Positions 1 to 8,826 of a DNA stretch of 64,000 nucleotides are shown in pieces. Numbering within the stretch: position 1 is the stretch's first letter; each line of letters starts with the position of its first letter. Made by a program: the position numbers and the translations under genes. The DNA is taken from NCBI RefSeq assembly GCF_003851545.1, contig NZ_BHVX01000001.1, positions 496,001 to 560,000 on the forward strand, read 5' to 3'. The notes beneath the pieces are model-generated. The model was not told where the DNA came from, did no database searches, and worked only from the letters and a program-made list of their open reading frames with translations. This stretch comes from Ralstonia sp. SET104 (GTDB lineage Bacteria > Pseudomonadota > Gammaproteobacteria > Burkholderiales > Burkholderiaceae).

Positions 1-535
1 CGGCGAGTACTACGTCACCACCGAAGACCTGATGCTGGTGACGGTGCTCGGCTCGTGCGTCTCGGCCTGCGTGCGTGACAAGACCCTCGGCATTGGCGGC
101 ATGAACCACTTCATGCTGCCCTCGCGCAGCGAGGGCGAATCGATCCTGTCGCCGTCCATGCGCTACGGCACGCACGCCATGGAAGTGCTGCTCAACCAGC
201 TCTACAAGGCGGGTGCCCGGCGCGAGCGCCTGGAGATCAAGGTGTTTGGTGGCGCCGCCGTGCTGGCCGGCATGAGCACGCTGGACGTGGGCGAACGCAA
301 CGGCAAGTTCGTGCTCGAATTCCTGCGCAACGAAGGGCTGACGGTGGCCGCCAAAGACCTCTTTGACGTGCATCCGCGCAAGGTGTATTTCGTACCGTCC
401 ACCGGCCAGATCATGGTGCGCAAGCTGCGCTCGCAAAATTCGGCGGCCGAGCTGGACAGCGAAGCCCAATACGCCAGCAAGCTGTCGAAATCCATCACGA
501 CGAAACCCGCTTCGCGCCTGCAACTGTTCACGTAA
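1..535 (+). CDS. cheD: CheD, chemoreceptor glutamine deamidase (5' partial)
   Basis: Converts Gln side chains of methyl-accepting chemotaxis proteins to Glu, tuning adaptation together with CheB. The frame is open from base 2 (reading GEYYVTTEDLMLVTVLGSC), so the start codon lies before the window; 177 residues are visible. The catalytic Cys sits in GSCVSACVRD and the catalytic His in GGMNHFMLP, followed by the family stretch KVFGGA. It is followed 38 bp later by cheB on the same strand, the usual order in betaproteobacterial che operons. Confidence 0.95.
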   Translation, partial: GEYYVTTEDLMLVTVLGSCVSACVRDKTLGIGGMNHFMLPSRSEGESILSPSMRYGTHAMEVLLNQLYKAGARRERLEIKVFGGAAVLAGMSTLDVGERNGKFVLEFLRNEGLTVAAKDLFDVHPRKVYFVPSTGQIMVRKLRSQNSAAELDSEAQYASKLSKSITTKPASRLQLFT

Positions 536-573
536 TCCCGCAATCCCCGTAATTCCTGACACTTGCTTCCAAC

Positions 574-1695
574 ATGAACGACAAACGCAAGATTCAGGTG
601 CTGTGCATCGACGATTCCGCACTGATCCGCAGCATCCTGAAGGAGATCATCAACAGCCAGCCGGACATGGAAGTGGTGGGTGTGGCGCCCGACCCGATCA
701 TCGCGCGCGAGCTCATCAAGCAGACCAATCCGGACGTGCTCACGCTGGATGTCGAAATGCCGAAGATGGACGGCCTCGACTTTCTGGAAAAACTCATGCG
801 CCTGCGCCCGACGCCGGTGGTCATGATTTCCTCGCTCACGGAGCGCGGCTCGGAAGCCACGCTGCGCGCGCTGGAGCTGGGCGCGGTGGATTTTGTCGCC
901 AAGCCCAAGCTGGGCATGCGCGACGGCATGAACGAATACGCCGATCAGATTGCCGACAAGATTCGTGCGGCTGCCCGCGCCAAGCTGCGTCCGCGCGCGG
1001 CAGCCCCCGCGGCTGCGCCCGTGTCGGCATCGGCGCCCGGCGCACACGTTCGCGCAGATCATGCACCGGCCGCGCCGGCTCCGGCCCGTACCCATTTCTC
1101 GTCGACGGAAAAGCTCATCATCGTGGGCGCCTCCACCGGCGGCACGGAGGCCATCAAGGATTTCCTGCTGGAAATGCCGCCCGACTGCCCCGGCATCCTG
1201 ATCGTGCAGCACATGCCGGCGGGCTTCACCACGTCGTTTGCCAAGCGGCTGGACGGCCTGTGCCGCATCCGCGTGAAAGAAGCCGTGCACGGTGAACGTG
1301 TGCTGCCTGGCCACGCCTACATCGCCCCGGGCGACATGCACCTGTCGCTGGGCCGCAGCGGCGCCAACTACGTCACCGAGCTGGATCAGGGCCCGCCGGT
1401 CAACCGTCATCGCCCGGCGGTGGATGTGCTGTTCCGCTCGGCCGCGCGCAACGCCGGGGCCAACGCCCTGGGCGTGATCCTGACCGGCATGGGCCGCGAC
1501 GGCGCGGTCGGCATGCTGGAAATGCGCAACGCGGGCGCCTACAACGTCGCCCAGGACGAGGCGTCCTGTGTGGTCTACGGCATGCCCAAAGAGGCCGTGG
1601 CCCATGGCGGCGTGCACGAAGTCCTGCCGCTGTCGCAGATCGGCCCGCATGTTCTGGCCAGGTTGTCAGCCCATGGCCGCGTGACGCGCGTGTAA
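574..1695 (+). CDS. cheB: CheB, protein-glutamate methylesterase/glutamine deamidase
   Basis: Phosphorylation-activated methylesterase that removes receptor methyl groups and resets chemotaxis signalling. An N-terminal receiver domain (about residues 1-125) has its phospho-acceptor Asp59 in [10 protein letters not shown]. An Ala/Pro-rich linker spans about 130-178. The C-terminal catalytic domain shows Ser187 ([10 protein letters not shown]), His213 (QHMPAGFT) and Asp309 (GMGRDGA). The length, 373 residues, is normal. It begins with ATG 38 bp after cheD; about 150 bp carrying a sigma-28-type promoter separate it from cheY. Confidence 0.97.
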   Translation: MNDKRKIQVLCIDDSALIRSILKEIINSQPDMEVVGVAPDPIIARELIKQTNPDVLTLDVEMPKMDGLDFLEKLMRLRPTPVVMISSLTERGSEATLRALELGAVDFVAKPKLGMRDGMNEYADQIADKIRAAARAKLRPRAAAPAAAPVSASAPGAHVRADHAPAAPAPARTHFSSTEKLIIVGASTGGTEAIKDFLLEMPPDCPGILIVQHMPAGFTTSFAKRLDGLCRIRVKEAVHGERVLPGHAYIAPGDMHLSLGRSGANYVTELDQGPPVNRHRPAVDVLFRSAARNAGANALGVILTGMGRDGAVGMLEMRNAGAYNVAQDEASCVVYGMPKEAVAHGGVHEVLPLSQIGPHVLARLSAHGRVTRV

Positions 1696-1761
1696 CGCTT
1701 ACCTTTGCGGGTACATTGGTTGCGGGGCGCAGCAGTCAGGCGCCCCGAAGCGTTACGGCGC

Positions 1762-1788
1762 TCAAGAAACAGCCTGGGACGCCGATAA
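1762..1788 (+). promoter_or_regulatory. Candidate FliA (sigma-28) promoter of cheYZ
   Basis: TCAAGAAA at 1762-1769, then 11 bases, then GCCGATAA at 1781-1788. The -10 element equals the enterobacterial FliA consensus exactly and the spacer is the canonical 11. The -35 keeps T-AAG of TAAAGTTT. A start near 1795 would leave a leader of about 50 nt before cheY. The sigma factor itself is encoded at 9633-10394. Confidence 0.75.
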
Positions 1789-1845
1789 CACTGCCAAGGT
1801 AGTCCCGAAACCCCCCATTTCAGTTAGTTTGCGGAGATTGTGTCC

Positions 1846-2247
1846 ATGGACAAGAGCCAGTACCGATTCCTCGTCGTCGACGATTTCCCGACGATGCGCC
1901 GGATCGTGCGTAACCTGCTCAAGGAACTCGGTTTTGCCAACGTCGACGAGGCCGAAGACGGCGCCGCCGGCCTGGCCAAGGTCAAGGAAGGCCGGTTCGA
2001 TTTCGTGATCTCGGACTGGAACATGCCCAACATGGATGGCTTGCAGATGCTGCAGAGCATCCGTGGAGACGCCAATCCGGTCATCAGCAAGCTGCCCGTG
2101 CTGATGGTCACGGCCGAAGCCAAGAAGGAAAACATCATTGCCGCTGCCCAGGCAGGTGCCAACGGCTACGTGGTCAAGCCCTTTACGGCAGCCACGCTGG
2201 ACGAGAAGCTGGGCAAGATTTTCGAGAAGCTCGAAAAGGGGGCGTGA
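1846..2247 (+). CDS. cheY: CheY, chemotaxis response regulator
   Basis: Single-domain receiver that, when phosphorylated by CheA, binds the flagellar switch. It has 133 residues from ATG 1846, chosen because GGAG at 1833-1836 lies 9 nt upstream; an in-frame GTG at 1840 is too close to it. All receiver landmarks are present: acidic pair VDD (11-13), phospho-acceptor Asp57 ([10 protein letters not shown]), Thr89 (MVTAEA) and Lys111 (VVKPF). It is translationally coupled to cheZ through a TGATG junction and lies behind the sigma-28-type promoter. Confidence 0.97.
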   Translation: MDKSQYRFLVVDDFPTMRRIVRNLLKELGFANVDEAEDGAAGLAKVKEGRFDFVISDWNMPNMDGLQMLQSIRGDANPVISKLPVLMVTAEAKKENIIAAAQAGANGYVVKPFTAATLDEKLGKIFEKLEKGA

Positions 2248-2915
2248 TGAGCGAGATGCACGATGGCGCCCAGGTGCAGGCCGCAGAAGGCGCAGACCAC
2301 GGTGACATGCCGGAAATGCTCCAGCGCATCGGTCACCTCACGCGGATGCTGCGTGAAAGCATGCGTGAACTCGGCTTGGACAAGAGTGTGGAGCGCGCGG
2401 CATCGGCCATTCCCGACGCACGCGACCGCCTGAACTACATTGCCAACATGACCGAGCAGGCAGCCACCCGTGTGCTCAACGCCATTGACGCCGCCCGTCC
2501 GGTGCAGGACGCGCTGGAGTCCGACGCCGAGGCGCTGGTCAACCGCTGGCAGTCGTGGATGGACCGCCAACTGGGCGATGACGAGATCCGCGATCTGGTC
2601 GGCCAGACCAACGGCTTCCTGCGCAGCGTCCCGGAAAAGACGCGTGACACGAACCAGCAGCTTATGGAAATCCTGATGGCTCAGGACTTTCAGGACTTGA
2701 CTGGCCAGGTGATCAAGAAGGTGCTGGATGTCGTCCAACTGATCGAAAGCCAGCTTGTTGGCATCCTGCTCGACAACGCGCCAGAACACCTGCGCGTGGA
2801 AGCTGCGCAAGTTGCATCCACGCTGCTCAACGGCCCGCAGATCAATCCGGACCATCCGGACGTGGTTGCCAACCAGGAGCAGGTGGACGACCTGCTGGAA
2901 AGTCTGGGGTTCTGA
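2247..2915 (+). CDS. cheZ: CheZ, CheY-P phosphatase
   Basis: Removes the phosphate from CheY-P. It has 222 residues from ATG 2247, overlapping the cheY stop by one base (TGATG); a GTG at 2244 is a possible alternative. It is predicted mostly helical. The catalytic Gln lies in AQDFQDLTGQ (about 145-154) and the C-terminal CheY-binding peptide QVDDLLESLGF is intact at the very end. A strong terminator follows within 30 bp, so cheYZ probably ends a transcription unit here. Confidence 0.96.
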   Translation: MSEMHDGAQVQAAEGADHGDMPEMLQRIGHLTRMLRESMRELGLDKSVERAASAIPDARDRLNYIANMTEQAATRVLNAIDAARPVQDALESDAEALVNRWQSWMDRQLGDDEIRDLVGQTNGFLRSVPEKTRDTNQQLMEILMAQDFQDLTGQVIKKVLDVVQLIESQLVGILLDNAPEHLRVEAAQVASTLLNGPQINPDHPDVVANQEQVDDLLESLGF

Positions 2916-2942
2916 AGCGCTGAACCGTCTGCACGCTCCCTG

Positions 2943-2972
2943 AAACGCCCGCCTTCCGGTGGGCGTTTTCGT
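2943..2972 (+). terminator. Rho-independent terminator after cheZ
   Basis: Arms AAACGCCC (2943-2950) and GGGCGTTT (2961-2968) are perfect inverted repeats around a 10-nt loop, and the run TTTTCGTTT follows. It lies 27 bp after the cheZ stop. Confidence 0.85.
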
Positions 2973-2993
2973 TTGTGACGCAGGCGGTCATTT

Positions 2994-3029
2994 CACGGAA
3001 AAAGCGGGCTCGGGCGGGCTTTTTCCGTG
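2994..3029. repeat. Perfect 12-bp inverted repeat between cheZ and flhB
   Basis: CACGGAAAAAGC (2994-3005) and GCTTTTTCCGTG (3018-3029) pair perfectly around a 12-nt GC-rich loop. The A-run and T-run lie inside the arms, so it could act as a second, bidirectional terminator or as a protein-binding site. It is 95 bp upstream of flhB. Confidence 0.6.
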
Positions 3030-3123
3030 CTTCGGCTGGACAGTGCTGCGGGAATAATGCAACGGTCGGCCATGGGGCCGATGGTGTCCATTTACCCTCG
3101 CCAGCCCACCTTTCTCGTCCGGC

Positions 3124-4287
3124 ATGTCCGAAGAAAGCGATCTCGAAAAAACTGAAGCCGCCTCTCCGAGGCGCCTCGAGCAGGCGCGCGAGGAAGGCGA
3201 CGTTCCCAGATCAAGGGAACTGGCTTCGTTCGCCCTGACCGCGGTGTCTGCGGGCGGTTTATGGGTCATGGGCGATTCGATCGTGCGGGCCGCGTCGTCT
3301 TTTCTGGCGCGCTGCCTGGAGTTTCACCGCTACAACTACACAAGCGGGCAGGACCAGTGGAACTATGTGAGCGGCCAGTTCATGCCGCTGGCCATGGCGC
3401 TGGGCGCTCTGATGCTGATGCTGGTGATTGCCGCGCTGTCGCCGCTGGCGCTCACGCGCGGGGCCATCTCGTTCAAGCCGCTGGCGCCTGATATCTCGCG
3501 CCTGTTCAAGCTGCAGGGCCTGACGCGCATGTTCTCGCTCGAGGGGCTGATGGAGCTGCCTCGCCTGCTGATCAAACTGTTCCTGATTGCCGGCGTGGGC
3601 TGGCTGCTGGTCCGTCACTACCGTGGCGACCTGATCGAGCTGCCGCAGCAAGACCTGGGCGTTGCCATGCGCGACACCCTGCATGTGGCCGGTGTGGCCT
3701 TCCTGTGCATGGCGGCCGTGATGATGCTGGTGGCAGCGGTGGATGTGCCGCTGTCATTGTGGCAATACGCGCGCAAGCACCGCATGACCAAGGAAGAAGT
3801 ACGCAAGGAGCACCGCGAGTCCGAGGGCGACCCGCACGTCAAGGGCCGCATCCGCAACCTGCAGCGTCAGGCCGCCCAGCGCCGCATGATGGCCGACGTG
3901 CCCAAGGCCGACGTGATCGTCACCAACCCGACGCACTACGCCGTGGCGCTGCGCTATTCCGAGAAGGAAGGCGGCGCGCCGCGCGTGTTGGCCAAGGGCG
4001 CCGACATGGTGGCCGCCAAGATCCGCGAGCTGGGCACGGAGCACAAAATCCCCATCCTGGAAGCGCCCCCGCTGGCGCGCGCGCTGTATCGCCATACCGA
4101 GATCGGCCACCAGATTCCAGAAGCGCTTTACGCCGCCGTGGCAGAAGTGCTGGCTTACGTCTACCAACTGCGCCGTCTGCATCAGGTGGGTGGCCGCGCG
4201 CCGGTACGCCCGACCGACCTGCCAGTGCCCGCCGATATGGACCCAGGGCCGCAACCCGGCCCCGACGACGAGCCCGACGACGCATAA
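3124..4287 (+). CDS. flhB: FlhB, flagellar type III export switch protein
   Basis: Inner-membrane component of the flagellar export gate that switches substrate class from rod/hook to filament. It has 387 residues. The N-terminus is charged, four hydrophobic segments lie in about residues 30-215, and a cytoplasmic domain holds the autocleavage site Asn268-Pro-Thr-His in VTNPTHYAVAL. The C-terminal tail (after about 360) is Pro/Asp-rich, as in related bacteria. ATG 3124 gives the typical family N-terminus. It is separated from cheZ by two hairpins and from flhA by about 470 bp. Confidence 0.97.
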   Translation: MSEESDLEKTEAASPRRLEQAREEGDVPRSRELASFALTAVSAGGLWVMGDSIVRAASSFLARCLEFHRYNYTSGQDQWNYVSGQFMPLAMALGALMLMLVIAALSPLALTRGAISFKPLAPDISRLFKLQGLTRMFSLEGLMELPRLLIKLFLIAGVGWLLVRHYRGDLIELPQQDLGVAMRDTLHVAGVAFLCMAAVMMLVAAVDVPLSLWQYARKHRMTKEEVRKEHRESEGDPHVKGRIRNLQRQAAQRRMMADVPKADVIVTNPTHYAVALRYSEKEGGAPRVLAKGADMVAAKIRELGTEHKIPILEAPPLARALYRHTEIGHQIPEALYAAVAEVLAYVYQLRRLHQVGGRAPVRPTDLPVPADMDPGPQPGPDDEPDDA

Positions 4288-4657
4288 GACGTCATGGATT
4301 TGCGCACGGTTTTTATGATCCGCATCCTGGTCGAGCCAGCGTGGGCCGGCATTCCAGCGGGCGTCTGCAATGTGTGCGCCTCGCACTCACCCCATCGACC
4401 CTGACACAGATTGGTTCCGCGCCCGTGGCGAGAACAATGCCGATTGGGAAGGGCGATGCGGTTTCTCAGCGCCGACGCTACTGCCTCGTGCAACTGACAT
4501 AGGACTTCGTGCAGGCCGCCGCTTTGCGGCTTCGCATGCGCCCTCTGTGTGACATAAGTGGCACTTGTAGCACTTGTATTTGCGGCCCGCGGTAGGTGGC
4601 ACCGTGGCGGCGGCGTCTTCCGCTTCCGCACCCCTCGGTGGGAGGGTATTTCAAAGA
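4288..4657. other. Long flhB-flhA spacer without a recognisable gene
   Basis: This stretch has short open frames on both strands, none with a ribosome site or a family match. A 9-bp tandem duplication (GCACTTGTA twice) lies at 4561-4578. I found no clear sigma-28 or sigma-54 promoter. An in-frame extension of flhA reaches back to 4558, but it crosses the terminator hairpin and is not a plausible protein. Confidence 0.5.
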
Positions 4658-4684
4658 AAAGCCGCCTTTTGGGCGGCTTTCTCA
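4658..4684 (+). terminator. Rho-independent terminator upstream of flhA
   Basis: AAAGCCGCC (4658-4666) pairs with GGCGGCTTT (4672-4680) around a 5-nt loop, followed by CTC. The arms also have an A-run on the left, so it could work on either strand. It probably closes the flhB transcript, leaving about 70 bp for a flhA leader. Confidence 0.75.
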
Positions 4685-4755
4685 CGTCTTCAATTTGGCG
4701 GCGCCCCCGGCAAGATGGCATCCATCGAAAAAGCCCCCTGCTGCACGCCCCGCCA

Positions 4756-6882
4756 ATGAACGCCGCACTGCTCCGAGTCACCGACATCCTGCGCAAGGGC
4801 GACTTCCGCTCCGCCGCGGGCCCGGTGCTCATCATCCTGATCCTGGCGATGATGGTGCTGCCGTTGCCGCCGTTCATCCTGGACTTGCTGTTCACCTTCA
4901 ACATCGCGCTGTCGATCATTGTGCTGCTGATCAGCATGCACACGCTCACGCCGCTGGATTTCTCGTCATTCCCCAGCATCCTGCTGATCACCACGCTGAT
5001 GCGGCTGTCGCTCAACGTCGCCTCCACCCGCGTGGTGCTGATGGAAGGCCACACCGGCCCGGACGCCGCCGGCAAGGTCATCGAAGCCTTCGGCCACTTC
5101 CTGGTGGGCGGCAACTACACCGTTGGCATCGTGCTGTTCGTCATCCTGGTCATCATCAACTTCATGGTGATCAGCAAGGGCGCGGGGCGCATTGCCGAAG
5201 TCAGCGCGCGCTTCACGCTCGATGCGATGCCCGGCAAGCAGATGGCCATCGACGCCGACCTGAACGCCGGTCTGATCCGTGAAGACGAAGCCCGCAAGCG
5301 CCGCACGGCCATCGCCCAGGAAGCCGAATTCTTCGGCTCCATGGACGGTGCCAGCAAGTTCGTGCGCGGCGATTCAGTGGCGGGTATCGCCATTTTGCTG
5401 ATCAACATCATTGGTGGTCTGGCCGTGGGTGTGCTCCAGCACAACATGGACATTGGCCACGCGGCTACCAACTACACGCTGCTGACCATTGGCGACGGCC
5501 TGGTCGCGCAGATTCCTGCGCTGGTGATCTCCACCGCGGCGGGCATCATGGTCAGCCGCGTTTCGACTGACAAGAACGTCGGCCAGCAACTGTCGAGCGA
5601 GCTGTTTGCCATGCCGATGGTGCTGATGACCACCGCCGGTGTGCTGGGCCTGCTGGGCATGGTGCCGGGCATGCCGCACATCCCGTTCATCCTGTTTGGC
5701 GGCGGTCTGGGCTATCTGGGCTGGTATCTCAAGAAGAAGCGCGAAGTGCCCGAAGTCGAGCCGGTACTGCAAGCCATTGCCCCGGTCGATACGCCCGAAG
5801 CGAGCTGGGACGATGTGTCGTGGGTCGACGTGCTGGGCCTGGAGATCGGCTACCGCCTGATCCCGCTGGTCGATAAGAGCCAGGACGGCGAGCTGCTGCG
5901 CCGGATCAAGGGCATCCGCAAGAAGTTCACGCAAGACATGGGTTTTCTGGCGCCGGTTGTGCATATTCGCGACAACCTGGAGCTGGGCCCGTCGTCGTAC
6001 CGCATCACGCTCAAGGGCGTGGAAATCGGCCACGGCGAGGTGCAGCAGGGCAAGTTCCTCGCCATCAACCCCGGTGGCCAGGATGGCGTTGGCGGCTTTG
6101 GTGCCAATGGCGGCCAGGGTGGGCGCTTGGGCACGCAACTGCCCGGCACCCCCACCGTGGACCCAACCTTTGGCCTGCCGGCCATGTGGATCACCGCCGA
6201 TGTGCGCGATCGCGCGCAGGCCGAAGGCTATACCGTGGTCGATTGCAGCACGGTCATCGCCACCCACGTCAATCAGTTGATTTACACCCATAGCACCGAG
6301 CTTCTCGGCCGTTTGGAAGTCCAGCAGTTGCTCGATCATTTGGGCAAGGAAGCACCGAAGCTGGTCGAAGACGTTGTGCCCAAGCTGTTGCCCGTCGCGA
6401 CCGTGCAGAAGGTGCTGCAGAACCTGCTGGACGAAGGCCTGCATATCCGCGATATCCGCACCATCGTCGAGACGCTGGCGGAACACGGCGGCAGGACGCA
6501 AGACCCCGCTGAACTCACCGCCGCCGTGCGTGTGGCGCTGGGCCGGGCGATTGCCCAGCAGCTCTTTCCCAACAAGACCGAAATGCAGGTCGTCACGCTT
6601 GACCCGAATCTGGAGAACATCTTGCTGCAAAGCGTTGTTGGCTCTAACGCCGGCCCGATCGAACCGCAACTGGCAGATTCGCTCATGCAAGCGGCCGCCG
6701 ATTCGTCGCGCCAGCACGAGCAGATGGGCCAGACGGGCGTCCTGCTGGTGCCGCCCGCACTGCGCCCGATGCTTGCCCGCCTGTTCAAGCGTGCCGCACC
6801 CGGCCTGCGCGTGCTCTCGCACGCAGAAATTCCAGATCACAGAACGATTAAGGTTGTCGCCATGCTTGGAGGCCGCGCATGA
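4756..6882 (+). CDS. flhA: FlhA, flagellar export gate protein
   Basis: Nonameric membrane protein of the flagellar type III export apparatus that couples proton flow to export and docks chaperone-substrate complexes. It has 708 residues from ATG 4756 (MNAALLRVTDIL); the open frame extends further upstream, but across a terminator. Eight hydrophobic segments occupy about residues 20-330. The FHIPEP signature region is visible as RIAEVSARFTLDAMPGKQ, and a large cytoplasmic domain follows to the end. It overlaps flhF by 4 bp (ATGA), so translation is coupled. Confidence 0.96.
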   Translation: MNAALLRVTDILRKGDFRSAAGPVLIILILAMMVLPLPPFILDLLFTFNIALSIIVLLISMHTLTPLDFSSFPSILLITTLMRLSLNVASTRVVLMEGHTGPDAAGKVIEAFGHFLVGGNYTVGIVLFVILVIINFMVISKGAGRIAEVSARFTLDAMPGKQMAIDADLNAGLIREDEARKRRTAIAQEAEFFGSMDGASKFVRGDSVAGIAILLINIIGGLAVGVLQHNMDIGHAATNYTLLTIGDGLVAQIPALVISTAAGIMVSRVSTDKNVGQQLSSELFAMPMVLMTTAGVLGLLGMVPGMPHIPFILFGGGLGYLGWYLKKKREVPEVEPVLQAIAPVDTPEASWDDVSWVDVLGLEIGYRLIPLVDKSQDGELLRRIKGIRKKFTQDMGFLAPVVHIRDNLELGPSSYRITLKGVEIGHGEVQQGKFLAINPGGQDGVGGFGANGGQGGRLGTQLPGTPTVDPTFGLPAMWITADVRDRAQAEGYTVVDCSTVIATHVNQLIYTHSTELLGRLEVQQLLDHLGKEAPKLVEDVVPKLLPVATVQKVLQNLLDEGLHIRDIRTIVETLAEHGGRTQDPAELTAAVRVALGRAIAQQLFPNKTEMQVVTLDPNLENILLQSVVGSNAGPIEPQLADSLMQAAADSSRQHEQMGQTGVLLVPPALRPMLARLFKRAAPGLRVLSHAEIPDHRTIKVVAMLGGRA

Positions 6883-8813
6883 AGATGCATCGATTCACCG
6901 GACTGACGTCGCGCGACGTCCTGCGCAAAGTCCGCGATCAACTCGGCGATGGCGCTCTGATTCTGTCGAACCGCGCCGTGCCGGGCGGCATTGAGATCAT
7001 CGCCGCGTCGGATACGCACGTGGACGCGTTGGTGGACACGCAGTCGTCGGCGCCCAAGACGGCACAGCGCCGTCCGATGGCACCGGCACCGATTCCCGAG
7101 CCCGCACCGATTGCCGCTGCAACCGCAGCCGTCGTTGCCGCTCAGGCACCGGCTGAAGCGTCCCTCCAGGCGGAAGCCCCGGCACCCAACGCGCTGGCCC
7201 GTCTGCGTAACCGCTTTATTGCTTCGCGCCGTGCCCCTGCGCAGGAAGACGCGCCGGTGGCCCCGGTGGCCGCTGCCCAGGCGAAGCCGGCTGGCCGCAC
7301 GCTGCAAACGCGCGTGGATGATGACGTGGCCTTTGGCGAAGAAGATGCGCTGGTGGCGTCCACCCGCATGCTGGCCGGCCTGTCGCTGGATCGCGCCAAC
7401 CTCGACGTTGCCCAGTCTGCCGCACAGGCTTTGGCCAGCACCGCTCAGTTCATCGCCCGCCGCACCACGGTGGAAGACGACGCGCCGGAGATGGAATCGA
7501 CCGCTCGCTTTGCCGCCAGCCGTCAGCCCGCTCGTGAACAGGCACGCGAGCAGGACGAGCGCCCGGCCACGCTGCGCAGCTTTGCAGAGCGCGTGGAAGC
7601 CCAGGCCCGCTCCCTCCGTGCAGAGCAGAAGATGGACGCGCCGGTGAAGGCGCGTGTCGAGGCGCAAGCCGATGCCCACATTGATGCCCGCAAATCGTCC
7701 GACATTTTCGTCCGTGTGGAAGACACGATGGCCAAGCCCGAAGCTCCGCGTGAAGACCTGAGCCTGCAGCGTTCGGCCATCCAGGCCGACGTGAAGGAAA
7801 GCATTCGTGCCGAGACCGACGTGATGACCCGCCGCATGGTCAGCGAGATCGACGTGCTCAAGAGCACGCTGAACGACGCCATGTCCAGCCTCGCCTCGCT
7901 GGGCGTGAAGCTGGGCGATCCGGTGCGCACGCGCCTGTTCCAGACCATGCTCAACGCAGGGTTCTCGGCACAGCTCACGCGCTACGTGCTGGAGAACATG
8001 CCGCAGCACGACACGTATGAAGGCGCGCTGGATTTCGTGCAGCGCGCGATTGAAAAGAACCTGAGCACCGTGTCGGATGAAAACAGCCTGCTCGACCAGG
8101 GCGGCGTGTTTGCCCTGATGGGCCCGACGGGTGTGGGCAAGACCACCACCACCGCCAAGCTGGCTGCGCGCTTCGTGCTGCGCCATGGCGCATCGCGTGT
8201 GGCACTGCTCTCGACCGACAGCTACCGGATCGGCGGGCATGAGCAACTGCGCATCTACGGCAAGATCCTGGGCGTCTCTGTGCATGCCGTGAAAGACGCG
8301 CAAGACCTGAGCCTGGCGCTGAACGATCTGCGCGAGAAGCACGTGGTGCTGATCGACACCATCGGCATGAGCCAGCGTGACCGCGCCGTGTCTGAGCAGA
8401 TGGCGATGCTGCACGCCGTGGGCCCGTCGATCAAGCGCCTGCTGCTGCTGAACGCTGCAAGCAACGGCAAGACGCTCGACGAAGTGGTGAGCGCGTATTG
8501 CAATGCCCACCAAGGCGACGCCAATCTGGCCGGCTGCATCCTGACCAAGATCGACGAGGCCGCCTCGGTTGGCCACGCGATGGACGTCATGATCCGCCGC
8601 CGCCTGCCGCTGCACTACGTGTCGTACGGCCAGCGCGTGCCGGAAGACATTGCGGTGCCGAACAAGAAGCTGCTGATCCACCGCTCATTCCGGGCCGGTG
8701 CCGAGCAGTCGTCGTTCACGCTGGATTCGGATGAATCGTTGCTGGTGGCGCAAGGCTCTGCACATGGCGTCGCCAAGCGCGAACCCGGCCTGGCCGCTTT
8801 CGATTTCGCCTGA
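6879..8813 (+). CDS. flhF: FlhF, SRP-family GTPase for flagellar placement
   Basis: Signal-recognition-type GTPase that recruits early flagellar parts and helps set flagellar site and number. It has 644 residues. The N-terminal basic domain begins MKMHRFTGLTSRDVLRKV. A long low-complexity Ala/Pro/Arg linker (about 70-260) precedes helical N- and catalytic G-domains. The P-loop is GPTGVGKTTTTAKL at about residues 414-427, and STDSYRIGGHEQL and the LTKIDEA G4 motif follow. The linker is long compared with gammaproteobacterial FlhF. It overlaps flhA by 4 bp. Confidence 0.95.
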   Translation: MKMHRFTGLTSRDVLRKVRDQLGDGALILSNRAVPGGIEIIAASDTHVDALVDTQSSAPKTAQRRPMAPAPIPEPAPIAAATAAVVAAQAPAEASLQAEAPAPNALARLRNRFIASRRAPAQEDAPVAPVAAAQAKPAGRTLQTRVDDDVAFGEEDALVASTRMLAGLSLDRANLDVAQSAAQALASTAQFIARRTTVEDDAPEMESTARFAASRQPAREQAREQDERPATLRSFAERVEAQARSLRAEQKMDAPVKARVEAQADAHIDARKSSDIFVRVEDTMAKPEAPREDLSLQRSAIQADVKESIRAETDVMTRRMVSEIDVLKSTLNDAMSSLASLGVKLGDPVRTRLFQTMLNAGFSAQLTRYVLENMPQHDTYEGALDFVQRAIEKNLSTVSDENSLLDQGGVFALMGPTGVGKTTTTAKLAARFVLRHGASRVALLSTDSYRIGGHEQLRIYGKILGVSVHAVKDAQDLSLALNDLREKHVVLIDTIGMSQRDRAVSEQMAMLHAVGPSIKRLLLLNAASNGKTLDEVVSAYCNAHQGDANLAGCILTKIDEAASVGHAMDVMIRRRLPLHYVSYGQRVPEDIAVPNKKLLIHRSFRAGAEQSSFTLDSDESLLVAQGSAHGVAKREPGLAAFDFA

Positions 8814-8826
8814 CAAGGGGGCGACC

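Noticed and set aside
202-1650. 482-codon open frame opposite cheD/cheB
   Set aside because: It is a GC-driven antisense shadow: low-complexity His/Arg/Ala-rich product, no ribosome site, and it lies opposite two certain genes.
5374-6840. 488-codon minus-strand frame opposite flhA
   Set aside because: Antisense shadow of flhA with no family features.
6837-8681. 614-codon minus-strand frame opposite flhF
   Set aside because: Antisense shadow; composition mirrors the flhF linker and no domain is recognisable.
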